Source: Dysgonamonadaceae bacterium
GTDB lineage: Bacteria; Bacteroidota; Bacteroidia; Bacteroidales; Azobacteroidaceae
DNA: 64,000 nucleotides
Assembly (NCBI GenBank): GCA_031289145.1
Contig: JAITQA010000083.1
Location: 1-64,000 of the forward strand
Reading direction: 5' to 3'
Below, in pieces: positions 54,266-63,191 of this stretch. Position numbers and translations under genes: made by a program. The notes beneath the pieces are model-generated. The model was not told the origin of the DNA and ran no database searches. It was given only the letters and a program-made list of their open reading frames with translations. Numbering within the stretch: the stretch's first letter is position 1; each line of letters starts with the position of its first letter.

Positions 54266-54835
54266 ATGAAGAAAATTCTTTTTATATTTTTATTAAGTGT
54301 TACCGTTAATTGTTTTTCACAAAACGACTTAACTTCTATTCAGGAAATAAATTTCTACGGTGTTGATTTTTCTCATGCCAATCTTTTCGGTTTGGAAGAA
54401 AGTCCGGGTACCATAAAATCAGGCCTGGTCAGAATCAACGATTTGTTCATCTCCGAGATGAAAAAATACGATATCAGCAGGTATTTCAAAAAGGGAGTCC
54501 TCAATTACTGCCTGAAGGCTACTGATGAAAACAACGACAAAATAGTTGTCGGTCGATTGGTATCGGAAGCCCCGTTTGTAGAACTGTCGGAAGATGAAAT
54601 AAGCGGGGTATTGGCAAGTTTGGATTGTAAAGACGGTAATGGCGTCGGTTTGGTATTTATTGCGGAGAACCTCAATAAACCGAGAAAAACGGCCTCGTAT
54701 ATTGTGGCTTTTTTCGATGAAAGCACAAAGCGTGTATTGTACAAAAAAAGCGTTTCCGGTAAACCGTTCGGATTCGGAATCAGAAATTTTTGGGCAGGCA
54801 GTATTTTTCAGATAATGAAGAACTGGAAATATTAA
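54266..54835 (+). CDS. Secreted protein of unknown function
   Basis: I do not recognise this 189-residue protein. It has a clear signal peptide (ILFIFLLSVTVNCFSQ) and a mixed alpha/beta pattern with no cysteines or motifs that suggest catalysis: INFYGVDFSHANLFG, GVGLVFIAENLNK, ASYIVAFFDESTKRVLY and GFGIRNFWAGSIFQIMKNW. The last segment and overall size resemble small secreted Bacteroidota proteins of unknown role. It has its own promoter-like box and precedes the flavin oxidoreductase by 28 bp. Confidence 0.8.
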   Translation: MKKILFIFLLSVTVNCFSQNDLTSIQEINFYGVDFSHANLFGLEESPGTIKSGLVRINDLFISEMKKYDISRYFKKGVLNYCLKATDENNDKIVVGRLVSEAPFVELSEDEISGVLASLDCKDGNGVGLVFIAENLNKPRKTASYIVAFFDESTKRVLYKKSVSGKPFGFGIRNFWAGSIFQIMKNWKY

Positions 54836-54863
54836 TTTATCACGATAGAAAACAGGAAACATT

Positions 54864-56438
54864 ATGAACACATCCAACACGACTTTGAATACGGTCATCG
54901 TAGGCGCCGGACCGGCAGGTCTAACCGCTGCATACGAATTGCTGAAGCAGACCACCAATCATCCTGTCGTTTTTGAGGCCACAGACAAAATTGGGGGAAT
55001 TTCACAGACCGTACAATACAACGGCAACCGAATGGATATAGGCGGACACCGTTTTTTTTCGAAAAGTCAGGAAATAATGGATTGGTGGAACCGCATGATG
55101 CCTATCCAAGGCAAACCTGCTTTTGATGATATTCTGCTGGAAAACAAGGACAAACCTTATGTAATCAATGGTCCTGACCCCGAAAAGGAAGACAGGGTCA
55201 TCCTTTACCGTCAGCGTGTTTCCCGGATATTTTTCCTCCGGAAATTTTTCGATTATCCGATTTCATTGAAGATGGAAACTTTCACCAATATGGGGCTTTG
55301 GCGGACGCTAAAATCCGGATTTGCCTATATTTTTTCCCAGATTTACAAAAAACCGAATGATACCCTGGAAAATTTTTATATCAATCATTTCGGAAAAACG
55401 CTTTATCAATTGTTTTTCGAAGATTACACGGAAAAAGTATGGGGTGTGCATCCTTCCAAACTCGGTGCGGATTGGGGAAGTCAACGTGTAAAAGGCGTAT
55501 CAATTTCAGCTGTTGTAAAAGACATGTTGGTGAAGAAATTTTCTTCAAAAAAGGACAACAAAAAAGTAGAAACATCTTTAATTGAGCAATTCATATATCC
55601 AAAATTCGGTCCGGGACAGTTGTGGGAAATCGTGGCGGACGAAGTGCAGAAAGACGGTGGAGAAATACACCTACAGAGCGAAGTGAAAAAGATACAGATC
55701 AGCGGCAACAAAGTCGTATCGGTGGAATACGAAAAAGATGGTAAATCCGTCCGTTTCCCTTGTGATCATCTGTTTTCGACGATGCCTGTCAAAGACCTTA
55801 TCGCCGCCATCGAAGGGATTGATGTTCCGACAGACGTTAAACGGATTGCCGCCGAATTGCCTTACCGGGATTTTATTACCGTAGGTTTGTTGGTGAAAAA
55901 AATGAAAATCAGTAACAAAACCAAAATAAAAACCTACAACGAACGTGTGCCGGACACTTGGATTTATGTGCAGGAACGCGACGTAAAAGTAGGCCGTTTG
56001 CAAATCTTCAACAACTGGTCGCCTTACATGGTAAAAGACTATCAAAATACGATGTGGATAGGGTTGGAGTATTTCTGCACCGAGGGTGATGAACTTTGGA
56101 CGATGGACAATGAATCGTTTATAAAGATGGCTATTGACGAACTTGTGAAAATTGATGTGATTGACAAAGAAGATGTTTTAGACGCTGTCAGAATAAAAAT
56201 CAAGAAAGCATATCCTTCTTATTTTGGCGCTTACTACGAATTGGATAAAGTGAAATCTTTTTTGAATACGATTGAAAACTTGTATTGCCTCGGCCGAAAC
56301 GGACAACACCGCTACAACAACATGGACCATTCCATGCTTACGGCCATGGAGGCTGTGAGAAATGTCAAAGAAAACAAAACAAATAAAGATAATATCTGGG
56401 CTGTCAATACGGAAGAAGAGTACCATGAGAAGAAATAA
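54864..56438 (+). CDS. FAD-dependent oxidoreductase, protoporphyrinogen-oxidase/UDP-galactopyranose-mutase-like
   Basis: The 524-residue protein starts with a strong FAD motif, [17 protein letters not shown], then [26 protein letters not shown]. The GGHRFFSK segment and [28 protein letters not shown] resemble flavoenzymes that act on sugar nucleotides or polyprenyl-linked sugars. Annotation as a HemY-type oxidase would be misleading, as the tetrapyrrole operon here makes siroheme. Its 3' end overlaps the next gene by 14 bp, a membrane protein of the glycosyltransferase C type, so a cell-envelope sugar-modification role is plausible (inference). Confidence 0.8.
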   Translation: MNTSNTTLNTVIVGAGPAGLTAAYELLKQTTNHPVVFEATDKIGGISQTVQYNGNRMDIGGHRFFSKSQEIMDWWNRMMPIQGKPAFDDILLENKDKPYVINGPDPEKEDRVILYRQRVSRIFFLRKFFDYPISLKMETFTNMGLWRTLKSGFAYIFSQIYKKPNDTLENFYINHFGKTLYQLFFEDYTEKVWGVHPSKLGADWGSQRVKGVSISAVVKDMLVKKFSSKKDNKKVETSLIEQFIYPKFGPGQLWEIVADEVQKDGGEIHLQSEVKKIQISGNKVVSVEYEKDGKSVRFPCDHLFSTMPVKDLIAAIEGIDVPTDVKRIAAELPYRDFITVGLLVKKMKISNKTKIKTYNERVPDTWIYVQERDVKVGRLQIFNNWSPYMVKDYQNTMWIGLEYFCTEGDELWTMDNESFIKMAIDELVKIDVIDKEDVLDAVRIKIKKAYPSYFGAYYELDKVKSFLNTIENLYCLGRNGQHRYNNMDHSMLTAMEAVRNVKENKTNKDNIWAVNTEEEYHEKK

Positions 56439-57789
56439 GTGGTTTTACAGGGCGCTTGCCGGTATACAGGAATTTGTTTTGCATGCTTCGGATTTAAAGC
56501 GCTTGGCGGTATTATTATTTATTTGCTTAATAGTCAGGATTATATTCTTTTTCCTTTTGGTTCCGGGTTATATTAATTGTAACTCCGATAGTGTTTCTTA
56601 TTTTGTACCGATAGATATATTTCACGGCGTCATTGACTTGTATCGCACCCCTGTCTATATCTATCTGATAAAATTTTTCGAATACCTGTCGAAAGACCAT
56701 TTCGTAAACCATCTTATCCTTTTCCAGCATGCCGTTCTGTTTTTATCCATTATCCCGGTTTATTATACATTAAAAAATACGGTAAAAAACAAATACCTGT
56801 TTTTTGGGGCAACATTGTTTTACGGATGTTATTATTCCATATTTTATCAGGCCATCAATATCAATCCGGAAGGTTTGTGTATCGTCGGTTCGACACTATT
56901 GCTTTTCTTATTGACGCAGTACACTAAAAATCCGCGAAAAGATACGGCTTTTGCCATTGGATTTTTGCCTCTCATTCTGATTCTGTTGAAACCTGTTTAC
57001 ATACTTCTGTTGGGAGTATCCGTCGTGTTTTTTGCTGCCCGCATCCTGTTTTTTGGAAAAGAGAGACGGGCTTTGTCCTGTGGAATTTTAGGTTGGGCGC
57101 TTGCCATAACGGGAACAATCGCTTATTGCGGAATGAACAAAAAATTCAACGGGGAATTTACCATCAGTAAGGTAACATTGAATAATACATTGGCAAATAT
57201 TGTAATCAGTGGAGCATACAAATCAACCGCTGATGCAGAATTTAAATCCATAATAGAGGAAACCAACAAAGAATCTTTTTATACCGCTGTTTACACCTTG
57301 AACAACGAATGGATGGACCAATATAAAGAATCTTACAAATTGACTCCCTCATACTTACACAAGACGCGGGACGTATATTATTGCTTAAATATTCCCGATA
57401 CGGTTAATTTCCCCAAAGATAGAATTGATAAATTTGTAAATGAATCAGTACACACCAGGACGTATATACTCTATATGCTTAAACAATTTGGAAAATTTGT
57501 TGTGTCTTTCTATCTACTATCATTGATAATTTTGGCTGAACTGATAGTCTTGATTAGGGTCTTTTTCAAACACCGAAAATTGGCGTGGAGTTTATGTTTT
57601 AGCATATTATTCGTTATTAGTCAATATTTTACCATTTCTTTTTGTGGTATTAATGATTGGTTCCGTTTGCTTTTGCCTTCAATACCGTTTGTTTTATATA
57701 TTTTCACCCAATTTTTCGATTTTGGCATAGCAATGACGGATAAAAATAAATTTGCGCTTGCAATTGCTACTTTCTCTGAGAAACAATAA
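56425..57789 (+). CDS. Multi-pass membrane protein, glycosyltransferase-C-like
   Basis: The ATG at 56425 overlaps the preceding stop by 14 bp and is preferred over an ATG at 56362 deep inside the upstream gene. The product has 454 residues and about nine to ten hydrophobic helices. An early non-membrane loop ([39 protein letters not shown]) carries an acidic residue and resembles the first loop of PMT/ArnT-like enzymes that take sugar from polyprenyl phosphate. No close family can be named. It is followed by a strong terminator. Confidence 0.7.
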   Translation: MRRNKWFYRALAGIQEFVLHASDLKRLAVLLFICLIVRIIFFFLLVPGYINCNSDSVSYFVPIDIFHGVIDLYRTPVYIYLIKFFEYLSKDHFVNHLILFQHAVLFLSIIPVYYTLKNTVKNKYLFFGATLFYGCYYSIFYQAININPEGLCIVGSTLLLFLLTQYTKNPRKDTAFAIGFLPLILILLKPVYILLLGVSVVFFAARILFFGKERRALSCGILGWALAITGTIAYCGMNKKFNGEFTISKVTLNNTLANIVISGAYKSTADAEFKSIIEETNKESFYTAVYTLNNEWMDQYKESYKLTPSYLHKTRDVYYCLNIPDTVNFPKDRIDKFVNESVHTRTYILYMLKQFGKFVVSFYLLSLIILAELIVLIRVFFKHRKLAWSLCFSILFVISQYFTISFCGINDWFRLLLPSIPFVLYIFTQFFDFGIAMTDKNKFALAIATFSEKQ

Positions 57790-57801
57790 TTGCCGACACA
57801 A

Positions 57802-57834
57802 AAATAAGTAGCGAGTCTGACTCGCTACTTATTT
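57802..57834. terminator. Strong bidirectional terminator
   Basis: AAATAAGTAGCGAGT (57802-57816) and ACTCGCTACTTATTT (57820-57834) are exact complements around a 3-nt centre. The hairpin stands between the + strand membrane-protein gene and the - strand GG-leader peptide gene, so it can end both. Confidence 0.75.
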
Positions 57835-57866
57835 CCCTTTAATACACCAAAAAGGGGAAATAGAAT

Positions 57867-57989
57867 TTAATCATAAATCAATACTAATTTTCCATCAATG
57901 ATCTCCCAATGTGATCCACCGCCTTTAATTTCCGACAGCTGATTTTTTTCCAATGCATCCTTTTCTAAAAGTTCAAAAATTGTTTTCAT
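57867..57989 (-). CDS. GG-leader small peptide, possible RiPP or bacteriocin precursor
   Basis: A 40-residue frame starts at ATG 57987-57989 and stops at 57867-57869. It begins MKTIFELLEKDALEKNQL and continues SEIKGGG, then an 18-residue tail with Trp, Tyr and several Ile/Leu/Val (SHWEIIDGKLVLIYD). The leader resembles the GG-type leaders of Bacteroidales natural-product precursors, which are cut after the double glycine by C39-peptidase transporters. A TAACTTTG promoter box lies upstream and a strong terminator downstream. It is divergent from a histidine kinase/response regulator pair. No peptidase-transporter or dedicated modification enzyme is in the window, so export and maturation are inferred. 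Confidence 0.65.
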   Translation of the reverse strand: MKTIFELLEKDALEKNQLSEIKGGGSHWEIIDGKLVLIYD

Positions 57990-58042
57990 AATGTTTAATT
58001 GTTAAATGTTTAATTGTTATTTTTATAATACCATTCACGATG

Positions 58043-58050
58043 CAAAGTTA
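58043..58050 (-). promoter_or_regulatory. -7 box for the GG-leader peptide gene
   Basis: CAAAGTTA on the + strand is TAACTTTG on the - strand and matches TAnnTTTG. It lies 54 nt before the peptide ATG, with an AT-rich leader carrying two TTTAATTGTTA-like repeats. Confidence 0.5.
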
Positions 58051-58107
58051 AAACATAAAAATCAATATATTAGTTATTTAAAAGTTATGAATTGTTATTT
58101 AATTGTT

Positions 58108-58115
58108 ATCTTTGT
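58108..58115 (+). promoter_or_regulatory. -7 box for the histidine kinase gene
   Basis: TATCTTTG matches TAnnTTTG and lies 22 nt before the kinase ATG. The divergent peptide promoter is only about 58 bp away, so one regulator bound between them could control both. Confidence 0.5.
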
Positions 58116-58137
58116 AGCATAACAAGACAGTAAATCA

Positions 58138-59448
58138 ATGAAAAATAACTATATAAAACTAATTACGTCTGTGGCGCTTGTCGCGATTTTTGTGTTGCAA
58201 GGAATGTGGCTTTATAATACCTACACGCTCCTGGAAACAGAATTTAATAAAAATTTGAGCAGCATTTTTATCAGTTCTATAGAAAAAGAAGCATACAACC
58301 GAATGGATAATCCTGTGAGAAAAAAAACTTTAGAACATAAAATAATTGACGGATATTCTGTAGAGAATAATCGCTATACAAACATAAAAGCGCTACAGGA
58401 TTTCTTATATTCAGATGAATTTCCACTTTCAATGGAGGAATTGGATACGATATTGAGCGAAGATATGAAAAATTTAAAAATTCAAAACTATTCTTTATCT
58501 GTTGTGGATTCATTGGGAAACGAAAGCCGATGTATTAATCACGGCAAAGTAGGTATTTCGCCCTATATAGAAAAAATGCAATTAAGATCTGTTAATCCGC
58601 AGTATGCCGTATTAACCGTTTCTTCGCCTTACAAAATTATATTCAAAAAGATGTTGTTATTGCTTATCGGCTCACTTATATTGGCAATAGCAATCGGTTA
58701 TTGTATTTTCCTACAGATAAAAATTATTATCCGGCAGGATAGGATAGCCGAAATCCGGCAGGATTTTACCTACGCCATGATTCATGACATGAAAAATCCA
58801 ATTACAGCTATATTGATGGGTATCAATACCTTAAAGAGTGGCAAAATAGATTCTAAGCCGGAGATGAAAGTGCAATTTTATAAAGCCATTTCTAAAGAAG
58901 GAGAGCATATTCTTACGATTACCAATAAGATATTAACCATTGCCCAATTTGAAGAAAAAAAGATTATTCTTTCCAAACGGCTAATAGATTTGACCGAATT
59001 AATTGATAATTTAACGGAAAAATACGAATTGGATACATCGAAAGAGATTCTGTTTCATGTAGAATTAAATGCTGTGAAAAATATTTACGCCGATTACGAA
59101 TATATCTATGAATCTTTCAGCAATATTATTGACAATGCGGTGAAATATTCCGAGGAGAAGGTCAACATCTATATTACAAGTATCGCTAAAGACAAATTTA
59201 TTCAAATCAAATTCAAAGATGATGGAATCGGGATTTCCGTCAAAGACCAAAAGAAAGTATTTGATAAATTCGAACGTGCTTCCGCTGTACAAAAAGAACA
59301 AAAGGCAAGCGGATTCGGTTTGGGATTGAATTATGTTTATCAGGTAATTACGGCACACGGCGGGAAAATTGAATTAAACAGTGAGTTGGGTTCATATAGC
59401 GAATTTATTATAAATCTTCCATACAATGATAAAATTATTACTGATTGA
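58138..59448 (+). CDS. Membrane sensor histidine kinase
   Basis: The 436-residue kinase has two membrane helices (about residues 8-27 and 178-197) enclosing a periplasmic sensor of about 150 residues with no recognised fold. The phospho-acceptor histidine is in YAMIHDMKNPITAIL near residue 217. ATP-binding motifs follow (NIIDNAVKYSEEK, DDGIGISVKDQKKVFDKFER, GFGLGLNYVYQVI). It overlaps the response regulator gene by 23 bp. The pair is of the RprX/RprY type common in Bacteroides. Its place next to the GG-leader peptide suggests that it may sense or control that peptide (inference). Confidence 0.93.
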   Translation: MKNNYIKLITSVALVAIFVLQGMWLYNTYTLLETEFNKNLSSIFISSIEKEAYNRMDNPVRKKTLEHKIIDGYSVENNRYTNIKALQDFLYSDEFPLSMEELDTILSEDMKNLKIQNYSLSVVDSLGNESRCINHGKVGISPYIEKMQLRSVNPQYAVLTVSSPYKIIFKKMLLLLIGSLILAIAIGYCIFLQIKIIIRQDRIAEIRQDFTYAMIHDMKNPITAILMGINTLKSGKIDSKPEMKVQFYKAISKEGEHILTITNKILTIAQFEEKKIILSKRLIDLTELIDNLTEKYELDTSKEILFHVELNAVKNIYADYEYIYESFSNIIDNAVKYSEEKVNIYITSIAKDKFIQIKFKDDGIGISVKDQKKVFDKFERASAVQKEQKASGFGLGLNYVYQVITAHGGKIELNSELGSYSEFIINLPYNDKIITD

Positions 59449-60115
59449 AGATGACACGAATCTGAGCTATATCATAAAAAGCAGCCTTGAAGAAATTATA
59501 GGCGATTACGAGGTAAATATAGCTGCGAATGGAGTGGAAGGGCTTTCCTTACTGGAAACCATTTGTCCGGATATTATTGTTTCGGATATTGAAATGCCGG
59601 GCATGAATGGAGTGGATATGGTGAAAAAGATACGCCAAACCGACGCGGAAGTTCCCATCATATTCGCGACAGGAAAAGTTTCACCGAAAGACGTTATTAC
59701 CGGTTATGGGGCTGGGGCAAATTATTATGTCAAAAAACCTTTTTTACCGGAAGAGTTGGATGCTCATATTAAATCCCTGATTAATTTAAGAACCGATACC
59801 AAAGTGCGCATAAAAAATGCCCAGCGACAAATAGGGAAATACCTGTTTGATACCAAAAATAACTGCTTGATTTATAATTCAAAACGGCAAAAATTGACAG
59901 GCAGAGAATCCCAAATTTTGGAATTATTGCTTGACAATAAAGGAGAGGTCGTGAGAAGAGATGATATTCTGTTGAAATTCTGGGAAACAAATGATTTCTA
60001 TACTTCCAGAAGTTTAGATGTATTTATCAATAATATAAGAAGTTATCTGGAAAATGATGATGCCATCAAAATAACGAATATCAAAAGAGTTGGTCTTTTG
60101 ATGAATTTTGATTGA
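59426..60115 (+). CDS. OmpR-family response regulator
   Basis: The 229-residue regulator has a receiver domain (LLIEDDTNLSYII; phospho-acceptor Asp in IIVSDIEMPGMNGVDM; Lys in YVKKPFLPEELDAHI) and a winged-helix DNA-binding domain (LTGRESQILELLLDNKGEVVRRDDILLKFW; SRSLDVFINNIRSYL). Its start overlaps the kinase gene by 23 bp. Its end overlaps the convergent ExbD gene by 35 bp, so the two 3' ends share sequence. Confidence 0.95.
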   Translation: MIKLLLIEDDTNLSYIIKSSLEEIIGDYEVNIAANGVEGLSLLETICPDIIVSDIEMPGMNGVDMVKKIRQTDAEVPIIFATGKVSPKDVITGYGAGANYYVKKPFLPEELDAHIKSLINLRTDTKVRIKNAQRQIGKYLFDTKNNCLIYNSKRQKLTGRESQILELLLDNKGEVVRRDDILLKFWETNDFYTSRSLDVFINNIRSYLENDDAIKITNIKRVGLLMNFD

Positions 60116-60584
60116 CTTGAATTTTATTTCGCTGTTGTTTTTCTGCTGCATAAAATACAGTCAGCAAATGCTCTTCCCTGAGTATCTTTCGGATATCATT
60201 GACCAAACCCATACGGGTGTGCTTATCTATCTTTAACACAACGACTATCTTATCCAAATCTTCAGGTTTAACTTCTTTTTTGATATGGCGAAGACCTTCC
60301 TGCATGTTCTCTATGCTTACAAAATTGGCATTTAATTGTATCGCAGGCAATTCCTCACTCTCTAACGAATCTTGTTTCCCTACGATAATATAGACAAGCA
60401 ATGATTTTTCTTTTAACTTTTGAAGTTCGACGGCATTCGGTATCTCAAATTGAGTCAGGACAGGTACTGAGCGCATGTTGGCTACCAGCAAAAAAAAGAA
60501 CAGCAAAGTGAAAATCAAGTCCGGTAAGGAAGCCGTATTCAGGGCGGGTACCGTTCGTGTAGCTGTTTTTCGGAATCTACTCAT
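60081..60584 (-). CDS. ExbD/TolR-family biopolymer transport protein
   Basis: The 167-residue protein has one N-terminal membrane helix (TASLPDLIFTLLFFFLLVANM) preceded by a basic segment, then a periplasmic domain. The helix aspartate in LPDLIF is the proton-path residue of the family. It overlaps the upstream exbD paralogue by 8 bp. The tail (EKQQRNKIQVNQNSSKDQLF) is encoded on the strand opposite the end of the response regulator. It forms part of an energising complex for TonB-dependent transport or envelope integrity. Confidence 0.9.
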   Translation of the reverse strand: MSRFRKTATRTVPALNTASLPDLIFTLLFFFLLVANMRSVPVLTQFEIPNAVELQKLKEKSLLVYIIVGKQDSLESEELPAIQLNANFVSIENMQEGLRHIKKEVKPEDLDKIVVVLKIDKHTRMGLVNDIRKILREEHLLTVFYAAEKQQRNKIQVNQNSSKDQLF

Positions 60585-61173
60585 TGAGAACCTCCTTCCT
60601 TAGCAGTTCCTTTTCTGAAATTTGTTGGGGATAGACTTCACGCAAAGCATTTTTTTGCGCTTCCGTCAAATCATTGAAAGTTTTATGAAATTGTTCGTTA
60701 GCCAGTTCGTTCCGCAAATCGGCATAAGCAGCCGTAAGCTCTTCTAATACGGAGATATAAGTTTGATAAGAAGCATCCCTGCTGATTTCAAGATGAATAA
60801 TCGCCTTATCCGAAACAGGAAAAAGGCCCAAGCCCTCTATATCGGTAATGGTTTTCTCCGGCAAAAAATCCAGGTTGTTGGGATTCGCAATGAATGTTAT
60901 GGCAATGTCCCGTATTTCGGACAATGCGACAGGATTATCCTCCGCTATCTGTATTTCATTGTTTGCGTGGAGGGTGACCGTAAGAAAATTCCGCGTTTCG
61001 ATATCCTTTTTCTTTTTCAATTTCGCCTCTGTATCAGCCGGAGACAATCTTCTGTAAATTCCTGATTTTGGTTCCAAAGAACCGGTTAACAGAAAGAAAA
61101 GCAGCAAGATAAAGGCAATATCCGCCGAAGAGGTTGAATTAATCTGTGGTATTCCCCGTTTGAAATGAGGCAT
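60577..61173 (-). CDS. ExbD/TolR-family biopolymer transport protein (paralogue)
   Basis: The 198-residue protein has an N-terminal membrane helix with the conserved aspartate (SSADIAFILLLFFLLTGSL) and a longer periplasmic region than its neighbour. A membrane protein gene precedes it by 2 bp and the second exbD overlaps its end. Two ExbD-like proteins in tandem are common in Bacteroidota Tol/Exb operons. Confidence 0.9.
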   Translation of the reverse strand: MPHFKRGIPQINSTSSADIAFILLLFFLLTGSLEPKSGIYRRLSPADTEAKLKKKKDIETRNFLTVTLHANNEIQIAEDNPVALSEIRDIAITFIANPNNLDFLPEKTITDIEGLGLFPVSDKAIIHLEISRDASYQTYISVLEELTAAYADLRNELANEQFHKTFNDLTEAQKNALREVYPQQISEKELLRKEVLNE

Positions 61174-61175
61174 TT

Positions 61176-61643
61176 TTATTTTATCTTTTTAAGATAACTC
61201 CATAATATGCTGCCAAGCAGGAAGATAAAGGCCAAAGCCAGTAAAATATAGATGGAATAGAGCCACATATCAGTCAGTTTAAGCCAGATAAATGTATTTT
61301 CATTTCCTTTGTACCCCGGTATGTGCAACGGATTCCCATTACCAAGCAAGTAAGAAACAGCAAATAAGAACCCTATGGATATAAAAGCAACCGTAGACTG
61401 CCAGATTTTTTTCGGCGATTTTTTCCATTGCCGGATAAAATACCAGACAGAAAAAAGGAAAGTAGTTAAAACCGTTATAAATGAGATAATAAAAAGCCAG
61501 ACGAGAAGCGACGAAGTTTCTTTTTCAATATCTTCCGAATCAACCGCGTATGCCAGGTAAAACCATGCAAACAGACCCAAGGTGACCAACATGCAGCCCC
61601 AGAGGATAAGGGTAGAGATTTTATTGGAAGAAAAAAACGACAT
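61176..61643 (-). CDS. Small membrane protein of the ExbB/ExbD operon, unknown function
   Basis: The 155-residue protein has about four hydrophobic segments (LILWGCMLVTLGLFAWFYLAY; LLVWLFIISFITVLTTFLF; STVAFISIGFLFAVSYLLG; YSIYILLALAFIFLLGSILW) and basic loops. I cannot assign a catalytic role. It is fixed between the exbB-like and exbD-like genes, with gaps of 22 and 2 bp, and probably works with that complex. Confidence 0.8.
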   Translation of the reverse strand: MSFFSSNKISTLILWGCMLVTLGLFAWFYLAYAVDSEDIEKETSSLLVWLFIISFITVLTTFLFSVWYFIRQWKKSPKKIWQSTVAFISIGFLFAVSYLLGNGNPLHIPGYKGNENTFIWLKLTDMWLYSIYILLALAFIFLLGSILWSYLKKIK

Positions 61644-61665
61644 AAGATAAAACTAAAAACTAAAA

Positions 61666-62436
61666 TTAGGGGTGGAGGTTGGGACTTTTATAGTCGGCAA
61701 TCATATCTAAAATCCTGACAGCATTATCTTCCATCTCATTCACAATTCCTTCGATTTTGACAAGGATATAATTGTAAAAGAATTGAAGGATGATGGCGAC
61801 AATCAGTCCGCCTACGGTAGTTATCAAGGCAACTTTCATTCCTCCGGCAATGATGGAAGGATTGATATCCCCGTATTGCTCAATATTGTCGAATGATTGA
61901 ATCATTCCGACCACGGTACCCAAAAAACCAATCGAAGGTGCAACTGCTATAAATAAGGTAATCCACGAAAGGTTTTTTTCCAACAAGCCGGTTTGGACAC
62001 TGCCGGACGAAGTGATAGACCTGTCGATGGCATTTAAGCTTTCGTTAATCCTCGACAAAGCCTGGTAACAAATCGAAGCGATAGGGCCTCTTGTGTCCCT
62101 GACTATTTCTTTGGCGCCTTCCACATCTCTTTTTGCTAATTTTTCCTCTACCTCCGATAGTAACTTTTTGGTATTCACTTGAGCCAGATTCAAATAAATA
62201 ATCCTTTCCAAACAAAAAGCAAGTCCGACAATCAATGAAAGCGCAATAAAACTCATAAAAAGCGCCGAACCTTCGATGAACCGGGTTTTCAACACTTGAT
62301 GAAAACTACTCTCCGAATCCAACAATTCCTCCGGATTTTCGATTAAACCCGGAATTGAGTCTTGACCAAATAAACCGATAGGAGAAACAGTGATTAGAAA
62401 GCAGAAGATCAGTATAACATTTATCAATTGTTTCAT
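61666..62436 (-). CDS. MotA/TolQ/ExbB-family proton channel protein
   Basis: The 256-residue protein has a signal-like N-terminal helix, a second helix (FMSFIALSLIVGLAFCLERII) and the ExbB core (ITLFIAVAPSIGFLGTVVGMIQSF; GGMKVALITTVGGLIVAIILQFFYNYI). It forms the channel subunit with the two ExbD proteins downstream. It lies 18 bp after tRNA-Ala with no separate promoter visible, so it may share the tRNA promoter. Confidence 0.93.
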   Translation of the reverse strand: MKQLINVILIFCFLITVSPIGLFGQDSIPGLIENPEELLDSESSFHQVLKTRFIEGSALFMSFIALSLIVGLAFCLERIIYLNLAQVNTKKLLSEVEEKLAKRDVEGAKEIVRDTRGPIASICYQALSRINESLNAIDRSITSSGSVQTGLLEKNLSWITLFIAVAPSIGFLGTVVGMIQSFDNIEQYGDINPSIIAGGMKVALITTVGGLIVAIILQFFYNYILVKIEGIVNEMEDNAVRILDMIADYKSPNLHP

Positions 62437-62454
62437 TATGATTCAAATCTACTG

Positions 62455-62528
62455 TGGAGCATACGAGACTCGAACTCGTCACCTTTAGACTGCCAGTCTA
62501 ACGCTCTAGCCAGATGAGCTAATGCCCC
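62455..62528 (-). tRNA. tRNA-Ala (anticodon GGC)
   Basis: On the - strand the gene begins GGGGCATTAGCTCATCTGG and ends with ATGCTCC plus discriminator A, giving a 7-bp acceptor stem. The anticodon loop is CTGGCAG between TTAGA and TCTAA, so the anticodon is GGC. The T arm GACGAGTTCGAGTCTCGT is standard. The 3' CCA is not encoded. Confidence 0.95.
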
Positions 62529-62547
62529 TTTTTCATAAATTCCGCCG

Positions 62548-62555
62548 CAAAGATA
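62548..62555 (-). promoter_or_regulatory. -7 box for tRNA-Ala and the ExbB operon
   Basis: CAAAGATA on the + strand is TATCTTTG on the - strand, a full TAnnTTTG match located 20 nt before the mature tRNA 5' end. Confidence 0.5.
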
Positions 62556-62578
62556 AGTATTTTTTGAAAAAAGAACCG

Positions 62579-62586
62579 TATATTTG
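62579..62586 (+). promoter_or_regulatory. -7 box for ruvC
   Basis: TATATTTG matches TAnnTTTG and lies 12 nt before the ruvC ATG. It is divergent from the tRNA promoter 24 bp away. Confidence 0.45.
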
Positions 62587-62597
62587 CATGTTTTTTT

Positions 62598-63170
62598 ATG
62601 ATGACGAAAGAAAAAATAATATTAGGCGTCGATCCGGGCACCACCGTGATGGGCTATGGACTGATAAAAATACTTGATAATAAACCGTTTCTCTTGGCAA
62701 TAGGGGTTTTGGAGCTGAATAAAATGGAGGACCATTATCTTCGGCTACAACGTATTTTTAATAGAATTATCAGCTTGATTGATGAATTTCTTCCGGACGA
62801 ATTGGCTATTGAGTCGCCTTTTTTTGGAAAAAATGTGCAAAGTATGCTGAAATTAGGACGGGCGCAGGGAGTGGCTATGGCTGCAGCCCTTTCACGAGAT
62901 ATGCCGATATTCGAATATGCACCACTGAAGATAAAAATGGCCATCACCGGTAACGGAAGAGCATCCAAAGAACAAGTGGCCGCTATGCTCCAGCGTTATC
63001 TGAAAATTCCGCAGGAAAGCATGCTCCCACAGATGGATGCTACCGATGGGTTAGCAGCTGCTTTGTGTCATTTTTTTCAAAGTACGCGCCCGCAATCAAA
63101 CGCGGCTTATGTAAGTTGGAAAGATTTTATGCATAAGAATGAAAAAAGGGTCAAAACTCCCAAAAATTAA
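62598..63170 (+). CDS. ruvC: Holliday junction resolvase RuvC
   Basis: Endonuclease that cuts four-way DNA junctions with RuvAB. The acidic active-site residues are visible in [41 protein letters not shown] and [13 protein letters not shown]. The length of 190 residues is normal. The second ATG at 62601 is an alternative start. galE follows after 21 bp. Confidence 0.96.
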   Translation: MMTKEKIILGVDPGTTVMGYGLIKILDNKPFLLAIGVLELNKMEDHYLRLQRIFNRIISLIDEFLPDELAIESPFFGKNVQSMLKLGRAQGVAMAAALSRDMPIFEYAPLKIKMAITGNGRASKEQVAAMLQRYLKIPQESMLPQMDATDGLAAALCHFFQSTRPQSNAAYVSWKDFMHKNEKRVKTPKN

Positions 63171-63191
63171 TAACAGGTTTATAAACATAAT

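Noticed and set aside
58043..58115. A TTG-N12-TAnnTTTG arrangement at both divergent promoters and at ruvC.
   Set aside because: The spacing is shorter than the roughly 19 bp expected between -33 and -7 elements in Bacteroidota, so the TTG is probably coincidental in AT-rich DNA.
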